A DNA stretch of 64,000 nt from Linepithema humile (taxonomy: Eukaryota > Arthropoda > Insecta > Hymenoptera > Formicidae). Under the pieces are notes generated by a model. It was not told where the DNA came from and did not search any database. It was given only the letters and a program-made list of their open reading frames with translations. Within the stretch, counting starts at the first letter, position 1, and each line of letters opens with the position of its first letter. The stretch spans positions 26,748,139-26,812,138 of the forward strand of contig NC_090133.1 in the NCBI RefSeq assembly GCF_040581485.1. Reading direction: 5' to 3'. Both the position numbers and the translations under genes were made by a program. Below are positions 26,915 through 38,380 of the stretch, in pieces.

Positions 26915-27620
26915 TTTTTTTAACAGCTTGAATTAATTGTTGCCAGATTTTTTTTTACAAAATTAAGTACTTAAAACAGATTTTGATAATGTAAAAAATT
27001 TATTTACACTACAGTTTACGATATTACAATTTGCTATATTCAGCGTAATTCGGATCAGATATATCACGTATGTAACAAATTAGATATAAATAAGTTAAAT
27101 ATGAAGAAGTCCAAAAACTTGACCCAGAGATAATTAAACATTAGTGCTATAAATATTTTGATCATATTTGCTGTAATATATTTTTTCTAATAAAAAAATT
27201 TATTTTATTTTTTATTTCTTTAGTCTATGTTAAATAATACAAAATAATATTTAATTAGAAATTATTCTGCAAAATTTCAAGATATGACATTCCGTTTTTA
27301 ATGACTCACCTACATATATATTAATTTCATGTGTCAAATAAAATACTATTAGCAATTAGCAATTTTATAAGAACAACGTAGTTAACATTGCTTCAAACTG
27401 TGAACACCAAAAATATATGAACGAAACCACGATCTTACTGTTTCGAGAAGTCACTACATACTAACAAGTATATTGGTAGCTGATACAATATACACGTCAT
27501 ATAAACAAATGCTGAGAGATCACTCAACAAGAAGGCGTTAATCTTATTTGAATGAAATCAAATAAATATTAGTTCAGTAACAATAGTGCACAGTTAGATT
27601 AAACAATATTTAAATATTAA
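26915..27620 (-). pseudogene. relic of a tandem copy of the M1-like gene: leader and last-exon regions only
   Basis: Two parts match the neighbouring intact gene in order and orientation. 27285-27620 resembles that gene's 5' region at 35125-35452, including the splice donor at its edge and blocks such as CAAATAAA and GCTTCAAACTGT. 26915-27105 resembles the end of its last intron and start of its last exon (27790-27995), including TATTTATATCTAAT and AGCAAATTGT. Only about 180 bp separates the two parts, where the intact gene has over 7 kb. The last-exon remnant reads VLNFVKKNL against VHIFVKNKL and then meets a stop. The simplest reading is a tandem duplicate whose whole body was deleted. Confidence 0.75.
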
Positions 27621-27699
27621 AAATTATTAATTTATAAGCAATATTAATTTAAATAATTGTATTCCATTGAATCAAATGTTTGACTATTTTATTTTTTTT

Positions 27700-29569
27700 T
27701 TATAAGTGCGTAGATCCGTAGAACCCGTAGTTAATGATTTTTTCTGCGTGTTCATTTATGCGTGTTCTTATTTTTTCTCTAACATATCTAAACAATGTCT
27801 TATTTTCCTTTTCTTCCAGTTTATTTTTCACAAATATATGTACCTAAAACAAATTATTCCGACAATATTATTCAATATAAATTTTTATTGTGCTACAGTT
27901 TAACAAATCACAATTTGCTGTGTTTAGTGTAATTGAGATATGTCACATACATATGTAACGTATTAGATATAAATAGCTTAATATTCAATCAAATGTATTA
28001 TTTGCAATTTAGAAAATATACCTTTTCCAATTGAAATACATCATGTATATGCGTAATAAGAACAATTAACGTGGCAATTGTGCTAACTTTTCTATAAAAA
28101 GAGAACAATAAATTTAATAAAGATAACAAATTTTCATAATTAAAAGAATATATTATAAAGGAAAATGTCATTACTTGGGTTTTATGTTTTCAAACTGTTC
28201 CAAAATATACTTAAACGCTATATTGTTACTTGCATGCCTCGCAATCATAAGAAGAAATACATTAGCATGCTTATTAACTTGTACATGCCTAAAAAATGTT
28301 TTTGTCTTTATGTGTGACCAATATTGAACAAAGATTTGAGAATTTCTAAAGCAAATAAAAAATTCTAAAATTCCATTATCTGCTGGTAGCCATTCATTCC
28401 ACTTCTTTTCCCAAGTGTAATTCTCGTATAGAAAACCTTTACAATATGTCCATTGGTTCCATGCCAAAGGACTATGATACCAAAAAATAAGAAATATTTC
28501 TTACTGTATTTCAGTTTACATTTTATATTTTAAAGATAAAATAATTTATTAAACAAAAATAAAAGTTTGATTATATAAATATATTGTAATTCTAAAATAA
28601 CTTACGAATATTTTTTTGTATCTGCAAAATGCTTTGTTAGTTCCGAATTAGATATATTTATACATTTGGGGACACGGAAAATACATGCCCACTTTATGGC
28701 TTCTTCTCTCAAACATTCAGTAAAATCGTGGTCCGAATTTTCTTCTATGTTTTGCAAAAGTCCATTTAATAGAATTTTTGTTTGTTCCTAAAAATTATTA
28801 CATAATACATGTTTTATGTTCATTGTTACTTGTGAAAAGTACGCATCCATCAAACATATACACATCTTCTCTTAAACTTTTTTTTGCAATAATTGAAATA
28901 ATAACTTTCTTTTATAGAACTAACTCGATACTTACTGTTACCTGTGGCATATTAGAAAATGGAAAGATACATGTCATGTATTCAAGAGCTTTAATCATAG
29001 GATGCCATGCTATATAACTTGTATCTCGTGATAGAAAGCTTACAATCTCCCAAAACGTGACAAAATCGAGCTGTTTTTTCATCAAAAAGTAAAACGCATC
29101 ATCTACGATTTGAGCCCGATTGATAACATGTATTTCGACATAATTATCAGAGTTTAAGTAGCGTGCAAGTTTAAGCCAGTTCTCAGTATCATAGTTAACA
29201 CGATAATATCCTATTGAATATATATAAACAGAAAAATAATATTCTTGTTATTATTATTAGAGTCTCTTGATTAAAGTTGGCAAGAAATACATTCTAATTC
29301 TAATTTTTTTAAAGCATTTCCGCAAATTGTTTACTTTTAATCAAATTATTTTAAAGAATTTATATAAAACATACTTATTGCAAATTATTGATTGCAAAAT
29401 GTCTTTAAAATAATTACTAACTTTAAAGATTTAAACCGTAAAAAAATTTTGCAACAACTTTCAGTAATTGTGGGTAAATATACACCAGTCAAAAATTTTT
29501 GAAAGAATACAACTGAATATGTAATTCAAAGTCGCGTAAGTCAGCTAAAAATATTATAGAATAAGGAGT

Positions 29570-29603
<34 letters not shown>

Positions 29604-32600
29604 GTAGATAAGAAATCGTAATTTTTGCCACTTGTCATGAATTTTTTGAAAAAAACTATTATCAAGCTGCAGAATGTTGAAGATACGTAATTTTAAGGAA
29701 CAAAACAATACGTATTTTTTCGAGTCTTTTTTCAAAATAAAAAATTTTTTTTTCAATAGCTTTAAGCATGTAAAAGTACAAACTTTAAGCTTTAAAACGC
29801 TTTTTTAATTTTTGGTCTGCGATGATTTCTCGCTGAGTTACAGCGGTTTAAAGATTGATTAATTTTTTCAAAAAAGAAGCAACATTTTTCAGACGCTTAA
29901 AATTACAGTTTTCAAACCACTATAACTCGACAAAAAATAATCTTAATTTAAAAATCAAAACAGCATTTTAAAACTTGAAGTTTGTACTTTTACATGTTTT
30001 TTAAATTATTTGTGGTATTTCTTATTATCTATACATATACTTTGTCCAAAAACTTTTGACTGGCAGTGTATAATAATATATAATCATCACTCTTGAATAA
30101 TATTTAAAAATTTTCAAGACAACTAAAAAATACATATTTAATAATATAAAAATTAAACTATATGAGAAGAAAAAATGAGACTATATGAGAAAAAGCATAA
30201 TATATTTATCGATTAATATTTACCAATTTGTTTTATATTCACTAATACCCAATCGTTGCTGTTAATATTCTTAACTGTATAATTGTGATTAGGGAAATTT
30301 AACCAAAACAAATAATTGATATTTCTAATAAGCGACTGCGTCGTATAAGTCACAGATATCCAATCTTCTGTCGTATCATCATGATATAATTTATTAGAAA
30401 TAGATTTGACGTAGCTTATCAGCATCGTGGAATCCTTATAATTTCGTGTTACATTGAGCAAGGGATAATAGTTTTTCCTTGTCCAACTATCCATTACTTT
30501 TTTTATATCAAATTTGTATGTATTAGTTGTTACATTTAGAACAGCTTGCATAGTAGTCCATAAATCATCTGAGATTGTGTTTGAATAATTATATCTAATA
30601 TATTGAAAGATGTTTAAAAGTAAACACTAGAATCATTTTTATGAATAAAAATAAAATTTTACTATTTAATTTATATGAATATTAATTTATATCAACATTA
30701 TTGCATAAAGTGTTATATATAAAATATATATTTTAGTCTAAGAAGTAGGTTCTTTTTATCTTGTTTTATATTCACACAAGTCAAAATAAAATGTTTCTTA
30801 TTGTTAGCAAAATTGTCTCTCAATCAATCGCGACATATTACTTACTTATTTTCAAAGTTATGTCATTAATCTTTAACTTCTAAATTTATTAATGTAAGCA
30901 AAATGTTTTAAATTTAAAAAAACAAGATTCTTTTATTTATACATGATCTTCTAAATCTTAGATTTTCAAAAACTATCAAAATTTTATTACTTAAATTTTA
31001 GAAATTGATTATATCGTTTTTTGAATTTACATTCGTGGAACATATGTATGCTGTAATTTCAAAAATAATTTATATATCCCAGTAAATATTAATTAACAAT
31101 AACATAACATCAATATATAACATGTTATAAATTCTACTCAACAACGTTACTGCAATGTAACACATGTCTTGTACATCACTATTATATTGTTGAGTGAGAG
31201 ATTATAACGTTGATGTTATGTTATTACTGGTTAGTGTGTTTGGGATGTTTTTGAAAAATCTACGGATAAAATGTACCTTGCAAGCAAATGTAAAATGCAG
31301 AGACCACAGTTTAAAACAGTTTACATCTCTTTAGTAATAAAATACAAATAATGTTATTTTTATATATATGTAGTTTTTTACATATGATTGTTGTATTATG
31401 TTATGATATTATTACTCACTGCGTTCGTGCATATGTGTCGATACACGTCCAAAACACATTATGAGGAATTAAACCTTGTAACATGCGCCATAACGCGAAT
31501 ACTGTAACAATTAAAATTATAATGTTTTATTAAATAATTAAAACTATATATCATATTGATATTATATTGATTATAATTTTTATATAAAAATAAATAATAG
31601 TTATATCTCTTTGCAGTTAAATTTTATTAAATTGTCGTGCAACATTAACGAATTTATGAACTCTTATCAATGCGTTTTTATTTATATTTATTTGAATTAT
31701 AAAAAATATTTTGTTTATATTTTCTTAATATTTACTGTTAATATAATGAAAAAACAAATAAAAATTTTCTTACAATTTTTTGTAATATTTGCAAATTTAC
31801 ACACAGTTCTCAATAATTTTTTATTATATTTATTTTAATGATACATAGTTTTCTTGTTATAGTTACTTAAACTTACATTTCATATAATGTAGCTCTATGG
31901 ATACTTTATTAGACCTTCTAGAGACTCCTCGAGACTTGAGGTGTTTACGAGTTTTACGAATTTTAAGGATACGTTTAACTTTGCTCAATGTTTTCGATTT
32001 TTTAGCAAAAGAAGTGTCATAACGTAATGATTCTTGTTGTATTTGAACAACACAGAGATCCATTACTCTTTCACGCTTAACATATTTCAATTCAACCTGA
32101 AAAGTTTTATGTGACATAATAGATATTTAGTATAATTCAGTAATGTGAGAAAATTATATTCGCATTAGTAACATCTATTCAACACGCAGCTGATTACTAC
32201 GAATAACCATTTTGGTTGTTTTTTTTTATCATAAAGTCAAAAAATGTAGTAAATCAATAGTATAAATATAATAAAACCTCATCCAAGAGATGTGCTCCAT
32301 AAAATGTAGTAAAACTGTTATGTGACCAAAGAAATACATCGCCATACCAAAGAGATGTTATTTGCTTCGCTATTAAGAGTCCCACATTTATTTTACGCAT
32401 AAAGGGATACAAACTTTTATTGTAAATAATATCTGTTACTCTAAAAATTATTTTCAAGCAATAGGATTACATTGAAAATTTTTGCTGTAATAATGCAGAC
32501 TAATAAGTTTATTAAAAAAGGAGAAGAAAAAGAACTTGACACGTATTTACATCAATTATAAAATGTATAAAAGCATAATAAGTGAAAGAAAATTTTAATG

Positions 32601-34561
32601 AGTTCTCTCATAGCATCGATGCAATAAAACAAGTTCTGTAGCGATTGCTTCATGTATAGCGTAAGTTATTTTCTACGATTTTGATATCAAAAATTAAATG
32701 AAAACTAAGTGAAAATGAGGGAGAAGCTAATTATTTTAATTCTTTATTTAAAATAACGGTGGGAATATTTTTTTAGTGTGTAATACAAGTAACATTGTAT
32801 AAATTTTGATTGCTATTCATTTAACATTTAACAAACATATTGGCAAACGTTCAAAGATATGTTTATCTATTAATTTTAAAATATCATTAATAATGTTATT
32901 TTCTTATTTTGATTTTAATTATTCTTTTAATAATAGATATTACCTATGCGAAACGAGTTCTCGTGTTTTTATTTCATCGTCTTCAGGTTTCCATACTTTC
33001 TTCTTTAGGACTCCGTCAATGTATTGAGTTTCTTTTTGTATATTACGATAGTTTTTGTCGTCAAATTTTGTATACGTAATTCCTGTTGCCGTTCCATACG
33101 TAATTGTAACGTAATTCAGTTTTTTTATATTTATATTTCCTGTTGTGCGAAAATACTGCAATATAGAAGAAGCAATAGATTTTGCATACTGCACATTTTC
33201 TATTTCCGTTTTTCTGCACCAAAATACGACATTCGAATGCAAATCAAAAAGTGGAACAAGTTTGGTTATTATTATCTTGATGTCGTCAATTGACATTAAA
33301 GGTGTCTCATTATAATGTATCCATTGCATATCATGGTCATCTTCTGCTGTATTATTGTTTTGTATTGGCATATTCGATAAAACTTTGTAAATTGAAGGAT
33401 ACTTAATGCTAATGTTAAAAGTTGCTATACAAGCACGGTTCACGCACGGTAATATATTTCGGCCTTTTATTATTTCGAATTTTCTTGCATTCAACCTATA
33501 ATATTACGTATTAACAATATAGCAAATGGTTTTGATAAAAATAAGTTATTAATTACAGATTTTTTAAAGCAAGATTTGAAAGACATAAAAATAGTGCGAG
33601 ATTTCAGGGTTCTATGGTTACATAGGCGCATGCTTCGGCATTGGAAACGGCAACGCCAAATGCATATAGAGAAAAAATGTGTAAAACAAAGCATGAAAAA
33701 TACAAATCATATTTAAAAAAAGATATTAATTGCTTAAACACAGATAAAATCAATGTGACAGAGTTTCAAATCAATAATTTGCATACATTCGACTTCTTGA
33801 AGATTTTATAGTAATTTGTGATTCTATAAGTATACGCGCGCGATATATATGTCGAATGCAATGATTTGAAATATCTTCTACATCTAAATCGATAAATTTT
33901 GTGCACAGTATGAAATATACTTAAGTATAGTTGTCTAAATTTTATCTGTTTTATGTAATTTACAGTTTTTGACATATCATGAGAGCGATGAATGTAACGA
34001 ATATTTTATTTTTGCGAACAATAATAACGAATAATACTTATAATATAATGATGTATTTTTAATATTTTTTACTTACACTTTGTCTCCCGTTTCGTCTAGA
34101 TATATAGAGCCTAAAGGAGATAAATTCTGTGTGCTATCAATTATGTTACGGCTGTATATGATTTTTAATTCGTATTCTCCAGGTATTAAGTATTTCGTAA
34201 AATCAAGCTGTAAAATGTCCTCAGCGAGATATGAATAAGATAGTATAAAAGTCTGATTGCGAACATTATCAACATTATCAACATTATCTATTTGCTTTAA
34301 GCCAGTCAAAAAGATATGCAATATAGAACATGGACTCTTTAAGTTTATAATTATTCCTTTCGTGGAATTGTTTATTTGGATAAAAATACTGCAATCGCCT
34401 ATTAAGATATTTTCCTCGTAGAAAAATTGAACATTACAATCGTAATACAATGCAGACAGATCATCAATTTGTTCACCATTTTTTGTATTGCTGGCTGTAG
34501 AAAGAGTTAATATAGTAATTAACACCAATCCACCATTGAATAAGACTTGTCTGAATGCCAT
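27700..34561 (-). CDS. secreted M1 aminopeptidase-family protein lacking the zinc site (probable pseudoenzyme)
   Basis: Coding exons on the minus strand: 34077-34561, 32944-33495, 32278-32440, 31877-32096, 31420-31501, 30224-30594, 28942-29210, 28606-28787, 28175-28471, 28022-28091, 27700-27843. Together they give 944 aa with every phase consistent. A signal peptide (MAFRQVLFNGGLVLITILTL) starts the protein. Family landmarks remain: ILPCVNRACIATFNISI for the usual FPCFDEPA region, WTRKNYYP, and GYYRVNYD. The catalytic elements do not. HEXXH is KQITS at 371-375 (H, E and H become K, Q and S), the NEGFA Glu is N387 after a short deletion, and GAMEN is replaced by GTATG near 296-300. Exon 31877-32096 carries an unusual Lys/Arg-rich insert. 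The C-terminus (NYGFYGSTHL) has no GPI-type hydrophobic tail, so a soluble secreted protein is likely. Its role, perhaps binding or as a receptor-like scaffold, is unknown. Confidence 0.92.
29481..30070. mobile_element. non-autonomous Tc1/mariner-like foldback element in an M1-like gene intron
   Basis: The ends are inverted repeats: TACACCAGTCAAAAATTTTT at the left, and at the right the reverse complement of TACACTGCCAGTCAAAAGTT. TA dinucleotides flank both, as in Tc1/mariner insertions. Inner arms also pair: ATGTAAAAGTACAAACTT occurs on the plus strand near 29768 and on the minus strand near 29990. No transposase frame is present. A pure AT microsatellite (29572-29602) interrupts the left arm. 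The element sits between the exons at 28942-29210 and 30224-30594. Confidence 0.7.
29572..29602. repeat. AT dinucleotide microsatellite
   Basis: About fifteen AT units lie inside the left arm of the Tc1/mariner-like element. Confidence 0.95.
31078..31244. mobile_element. foldback MITE-like element in an M1-like gene intron
   Basis: Imperfect inverted arms of about 60 bp run inward from CCCA at 31078 and TGGG at 31244. Strongest pairing is AATAACATAACATCAA (left) with TTGATGTTATGTTATT (right), then CTCAACAA with TTGTTGAG nearer the centre. It lies in the intron between exons 30224-30594 and 31420-31501. No coding capacity is present. The superfamily is unknown; AT on both sides may be the target duplication. 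Confidence 0.65.
34262..34288 (-). repeat. 9-bp coding triplication in the M1-like gene
   Basis: AACATTATC is repeated three times and encodes the DNV(DNV)DNV stretch in the first coding exon, a surface-loop type insertion that keeps frame. Confidence 0.9.
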
Positions 34562-35452
34562 ACTAATTTGCGTATCTGTAAAAAAATTTTTTTGTTAGGG
34601 AAAATACTTACATATATGCAACACATTTATTTTTATATAATCAAAAAAAGCAAATTTAATAGCAATTGCAACGATTCGTATTAAGATATAGAATTGTCGG
34701 CAAAAAAACATAAAAAGAATGACGAATTATTTTTAATAATTTAAAAAAAAATATTGTACATGTAAAATTATATAGATTTTTGTTAAAAACATAACTAATT
34801 TAAAAATATTTTTTTATATGAAAAATTGAATATAGTATTATTTCAAAATGTAAACATGATAAATGCCATTTGGATTATATTGAGAGACAGAAACTGTTCA
34901 AATAATTCTAGAAACGTCTAATATAAACGTTTAATCTATTTATGATATTTATTTGATTAATTTTTACATCAAAACAGTTGATCATATATCATTAAATGTA
35001 TTAATTTATTCGGCAAAAAATAAAAAGAAATATTAAGCATATCTCTATAACTTTGAAAAAAAAAAAATTTTTTTTAAAGAATAAAGCTACATGTATTTGT
35101 AAAGCTTTAAAAGAAATATTCCATTTTTAATTACTTACCTACATATATATTAATTTTATATGTCAAATAAAAAACAAGACTGTGACAATTAGCAATTTTG
35201 TAGGAAAAACGTAGTTTTAATATTGCTTCAAACTGTCAATCACAAAGATGTATAAACGAAACCGCGATCTTACTGCTTCGAGAAATCATTGAATACTAAC
35301 AAGCATATTGATAGCTGATATGATATACACATTATTTCATATAAATAGATGCTAAGAGGTCACTCAACTTATGTGCAAGCAAAAGCAACGAACTCACTTG
35401 AATGAAATCAAATAAATTAATGCACAGTTCGATTGAACAATATTTAAATACT
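34562..35452 (-). promoter_or_regulatory. leader exon, first intron and promoter region of the M1-like gene
   Basis: The first coding exon is preceded by a splice acceptor (TTTTTTTACAG at about 34576). A donor in context G|GTAAGT lies at 35138-35139, so a non-coding leader exon probably runs rightward from 35139. The same block, with a conserved donor (G|GTGAGT), recurs in the relic at 27285-27620, supporting it as a true promoter and leader unit. The transcription start was not determined. Confidence 0.5.
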
Positions 35453-38380
35453 GTCGATTACATTTTCGCGATATAAACAGAAAATAGTTCAGATACTTTT
35501 TTGAGAATAATTTAAATATCACGTTGCATGCACAGCATATTTCTGTAAACTTACTTTGATTTCGATCGAAAACTGTCTTACGTCAAACGTTGCAATTCTA
35601 TCTGATTTCACTGAAACTACGCTTTGCAACCTGTCATCGCGGAAACATTTATGTGATTAATATTGATAACACGCTCGCGCGAGAATAGCCGAATATCATC
35701 TGAGTGTAAATAGAATGTTAATAATTTATTTGGACGTGGAGGAAAAACGCGCGCGGAATACGCGATCGATCGAGTATGTCCCTGTATCTATTGTTCGTCT
35801 CGTACGTGTGTTTGATAGGAATCCTTTCTTATGCTTCTCGCGCGGTTTCATCGGTTTTTCTCAGGATGACGCGAGAGTCTCAAGCCGTGGCACTTCTCTC
35901 CCGTAAATAAGAGACAGCGCGGTGGGAGAGAACGATGAATAATTTCGCCGGATGAATACTAACAGCCGTACGTCAACTTCTGCGATCGGTATCGTATACT
36001 TTCTGCGCAGAAATTCATGATAAGAATACCTTTCTGAAAATACTTTATAATAAAACTACGAGCGACAGAGATCACGCGGGTAAACAGGATTGCAGAGTCG
36101 CAATTTTCCAATCCGCGTGCGAAAACTAATTAAGCGATTTTTCCAGAAGGCTCTTGCCGCCCAAAACTATCGATTGAATCATTATATACGTCATAAAATT
36201 ATTCTGAAAGGGTAATTATCCTTAAAACAAATCCTAGCTTCTTCAAGCTTTTCCCACCCAAACTAATTTCGAAGGAACCAGTTAATTTTGTTGACTTTGA
36301 ACGGCAATAGAAGCATATCGATTGATAACGTATCACATGTCACAATAAAAAATAAATTTTGATATCCGCAGAATCTCTATTTTTTATTCATCCTTGCTAT
36401 TTTCTTGAACGCCAAATAATTGTAAACATTTTTTTTATTGTGATGCAAAATTATCTCAGCAATCAAACACCATCTGAAACACACTGTAAATTTACTTCGA
36501 TTTTGATCAAAACGATTTTATGTCAAACGTTGCAATTCTGTCGCCAGTAAACACAACATCGAAATCTGGTCTCATCGAAAATTGCATTTTTAAGTAACTT
36601 TGATAATTCGAATTCTGTCGCATATCTTTAGACGATTTCTGAAAACACTTATAATTGAATTATTTTAGAGAGATTCTGTAATGTTCTCCCCATCGCATTT
36701 TTGCATCACTCGATGTCAAACCGTAAGGAATAAGGATCGATAACCCTTCTCATATATAAAGTATAGTATTTCGATGTCAGTTACAGGAAGTAACCTGATA
36801 CAGTTGGCTTCTGAACACGTGCGGACGCTTAAGCGGAATAATATGTTCGAGGCGGCCGCCGACCGGATGGGATTCGCACGATTAAGCACCGGATCGGCAG
36901 CACCTTTAATGATATCGGTATGAAAGTCGATTGAATTGATTCCATAAATTATGTATCGATGAATAAATGTAATGTGTTTTTTTCAATATGATTCAATAAT
37001 TCATTAGTAAAAGATTTAAAAATGTTCAGAAATAATTTTCTAATTAGATAAAAAGTAATTAAAAATAAAATTGGATAAAATTGAATACAAAAAAAAATTT
37101 TATTTGCACGACTGTTCACGTAAATTTTAAAATAAGCAAAATTTTGCGTAGCAGCGCTTTATTGGAAGGGCGAGGGCTGACATGAGAATCGCTGGAGAAC
37201 AGAAGGGCGCGTTCGCGTCAAGGGTTCCCATTTACCGCAGTTCGTTCTACAGCCCCTCGTTTCTTTCTGGAAGAGAAGTACGCCACCGCCACGCATCGTC
37301 ATCGATGTGCATGAGTCTCCGGTTACAAAAAGAAGAAAAAAGGGAGGGACGCTTCCGCAGGAAGCCAGGGTCCTTCTTTGGCCCTCATCGAACGTTCTCG
37401 GCGAACGTGCAGACGAACCGACGAGCTGAATAATCGTAAGTGCAAATTGTATGTGCAATTATCGCGTTCGGAGAATTCGAGTGAACTCGCTTGCAAAGCC
37501 GTAAAAATCCGAAATTAGGAAATAAGGATGCAACACAAAAATTAAGCAATACATATAAAAAATTATAATTAGTCACAAAAATTCTTTTTTTTCTCGAATT
37601 AAATTAGAAATTGCCATTAAATTACGTCTGACTTATCTCGCTTTTAATTCTGCATCATTTTTATATATTAAATAAGATAGAATTACAGTAAAAGAGAATT
37701 TTTATTTTGTTATAAACGCAAAAATTCCTGCGTAGATTTCTTGCATTATTTTATGCCACAATAAGAAAGATATGTTAAAAAAAGCAGGATTTGTGCTATA
37801 CGATTTAGTAGCTGATGGACGAACGCGGCTAGCAAGTCAATACGTTCCTGCGTGCATCGGGGCCCTGTGTTGGAGAAGAAAGGGGACTGGAGTCGGGTAT
37901 GTAAGCAGCTGCTCTTCGGGGGCAGCGGCAGCGGAGTGTTTAAATTAGTCCCGGCACAACTGTCGTGCGTGCAGCATGTACGTGAGATCATTCTCGGGTT
38001 CGGCGTGCTGAAAATAGAATTAACGAAAAATCGGTGAAAGAAACTAACATTTAACGTATCTCGCGTGATTCTAATTTTTATTGAACATGTTCAGTTTAAT
38101 GTAGATTCCAAATATTCGCTTCTCGATAAGACAAAATCGATCAAAATCTCGTCGACGATGAAAAATCCTTTGTGAAAGTTGCGAGCGCGCGACGCTTGCA
38201 TTTAACAAGTAAAAGTTTTAAGAAGATTATAGTTTAGTTGAAGTGATTGGAAGGGACGATAGTGATTTTTATTGCGCATTTCGGTATATTTATTTATAAA
38301 AAAAAAAATAAATATTTTGGACAAGTGACATGCGAACGACAGAGTTTGCTTAAACAATCGTATGAAGGATTAGGAAGCGA
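35453..38380. other. divergent interval between the M1-like gene and the MOXD1-like gene
   Basis: No coding exon was recognised. The right part (about 37.8-38.38 kb) should hold the promoter and 5' UTR of the monooxygenase gene. A diverged direct repeat of about 60 bp pairs 35543-35602 with 36485-36544; both contain GTCAAACGTTGCAATTCT. Confidence 0.55.

Larger units (their letters stand above)
23772..27699. other. repeat-rich interval between COX17 and the M1-like gene
   Basis: AT-rich DNA with no intact gene. It holds the COX17 upstream region, an inverted-repeat-flanked segment (24014-24375), a perfect 78-bp palindrome (25289-25366), a TC/CCCTCC tract (25951-26004) and the relic of a duplicated M1-like gene (26915-27620). 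Short open frames at 24293-24752 show no convincing family signature. Confidence 0.6.

Noticed and set aside
32254..33494. Reading the loss of HEXXH as a pseudogene
   Set aside because: All eleven coding exons are open, the splice sites are intact and the total is a whole number of codons, so a maintained non-enzymatic protein fits better than a dead gene.
33491..33975. Basic open frames on both strands between M1-like exons
   Set aside because: They lie in an intron with consensus donor and acceptor, and have no recognisable domain.
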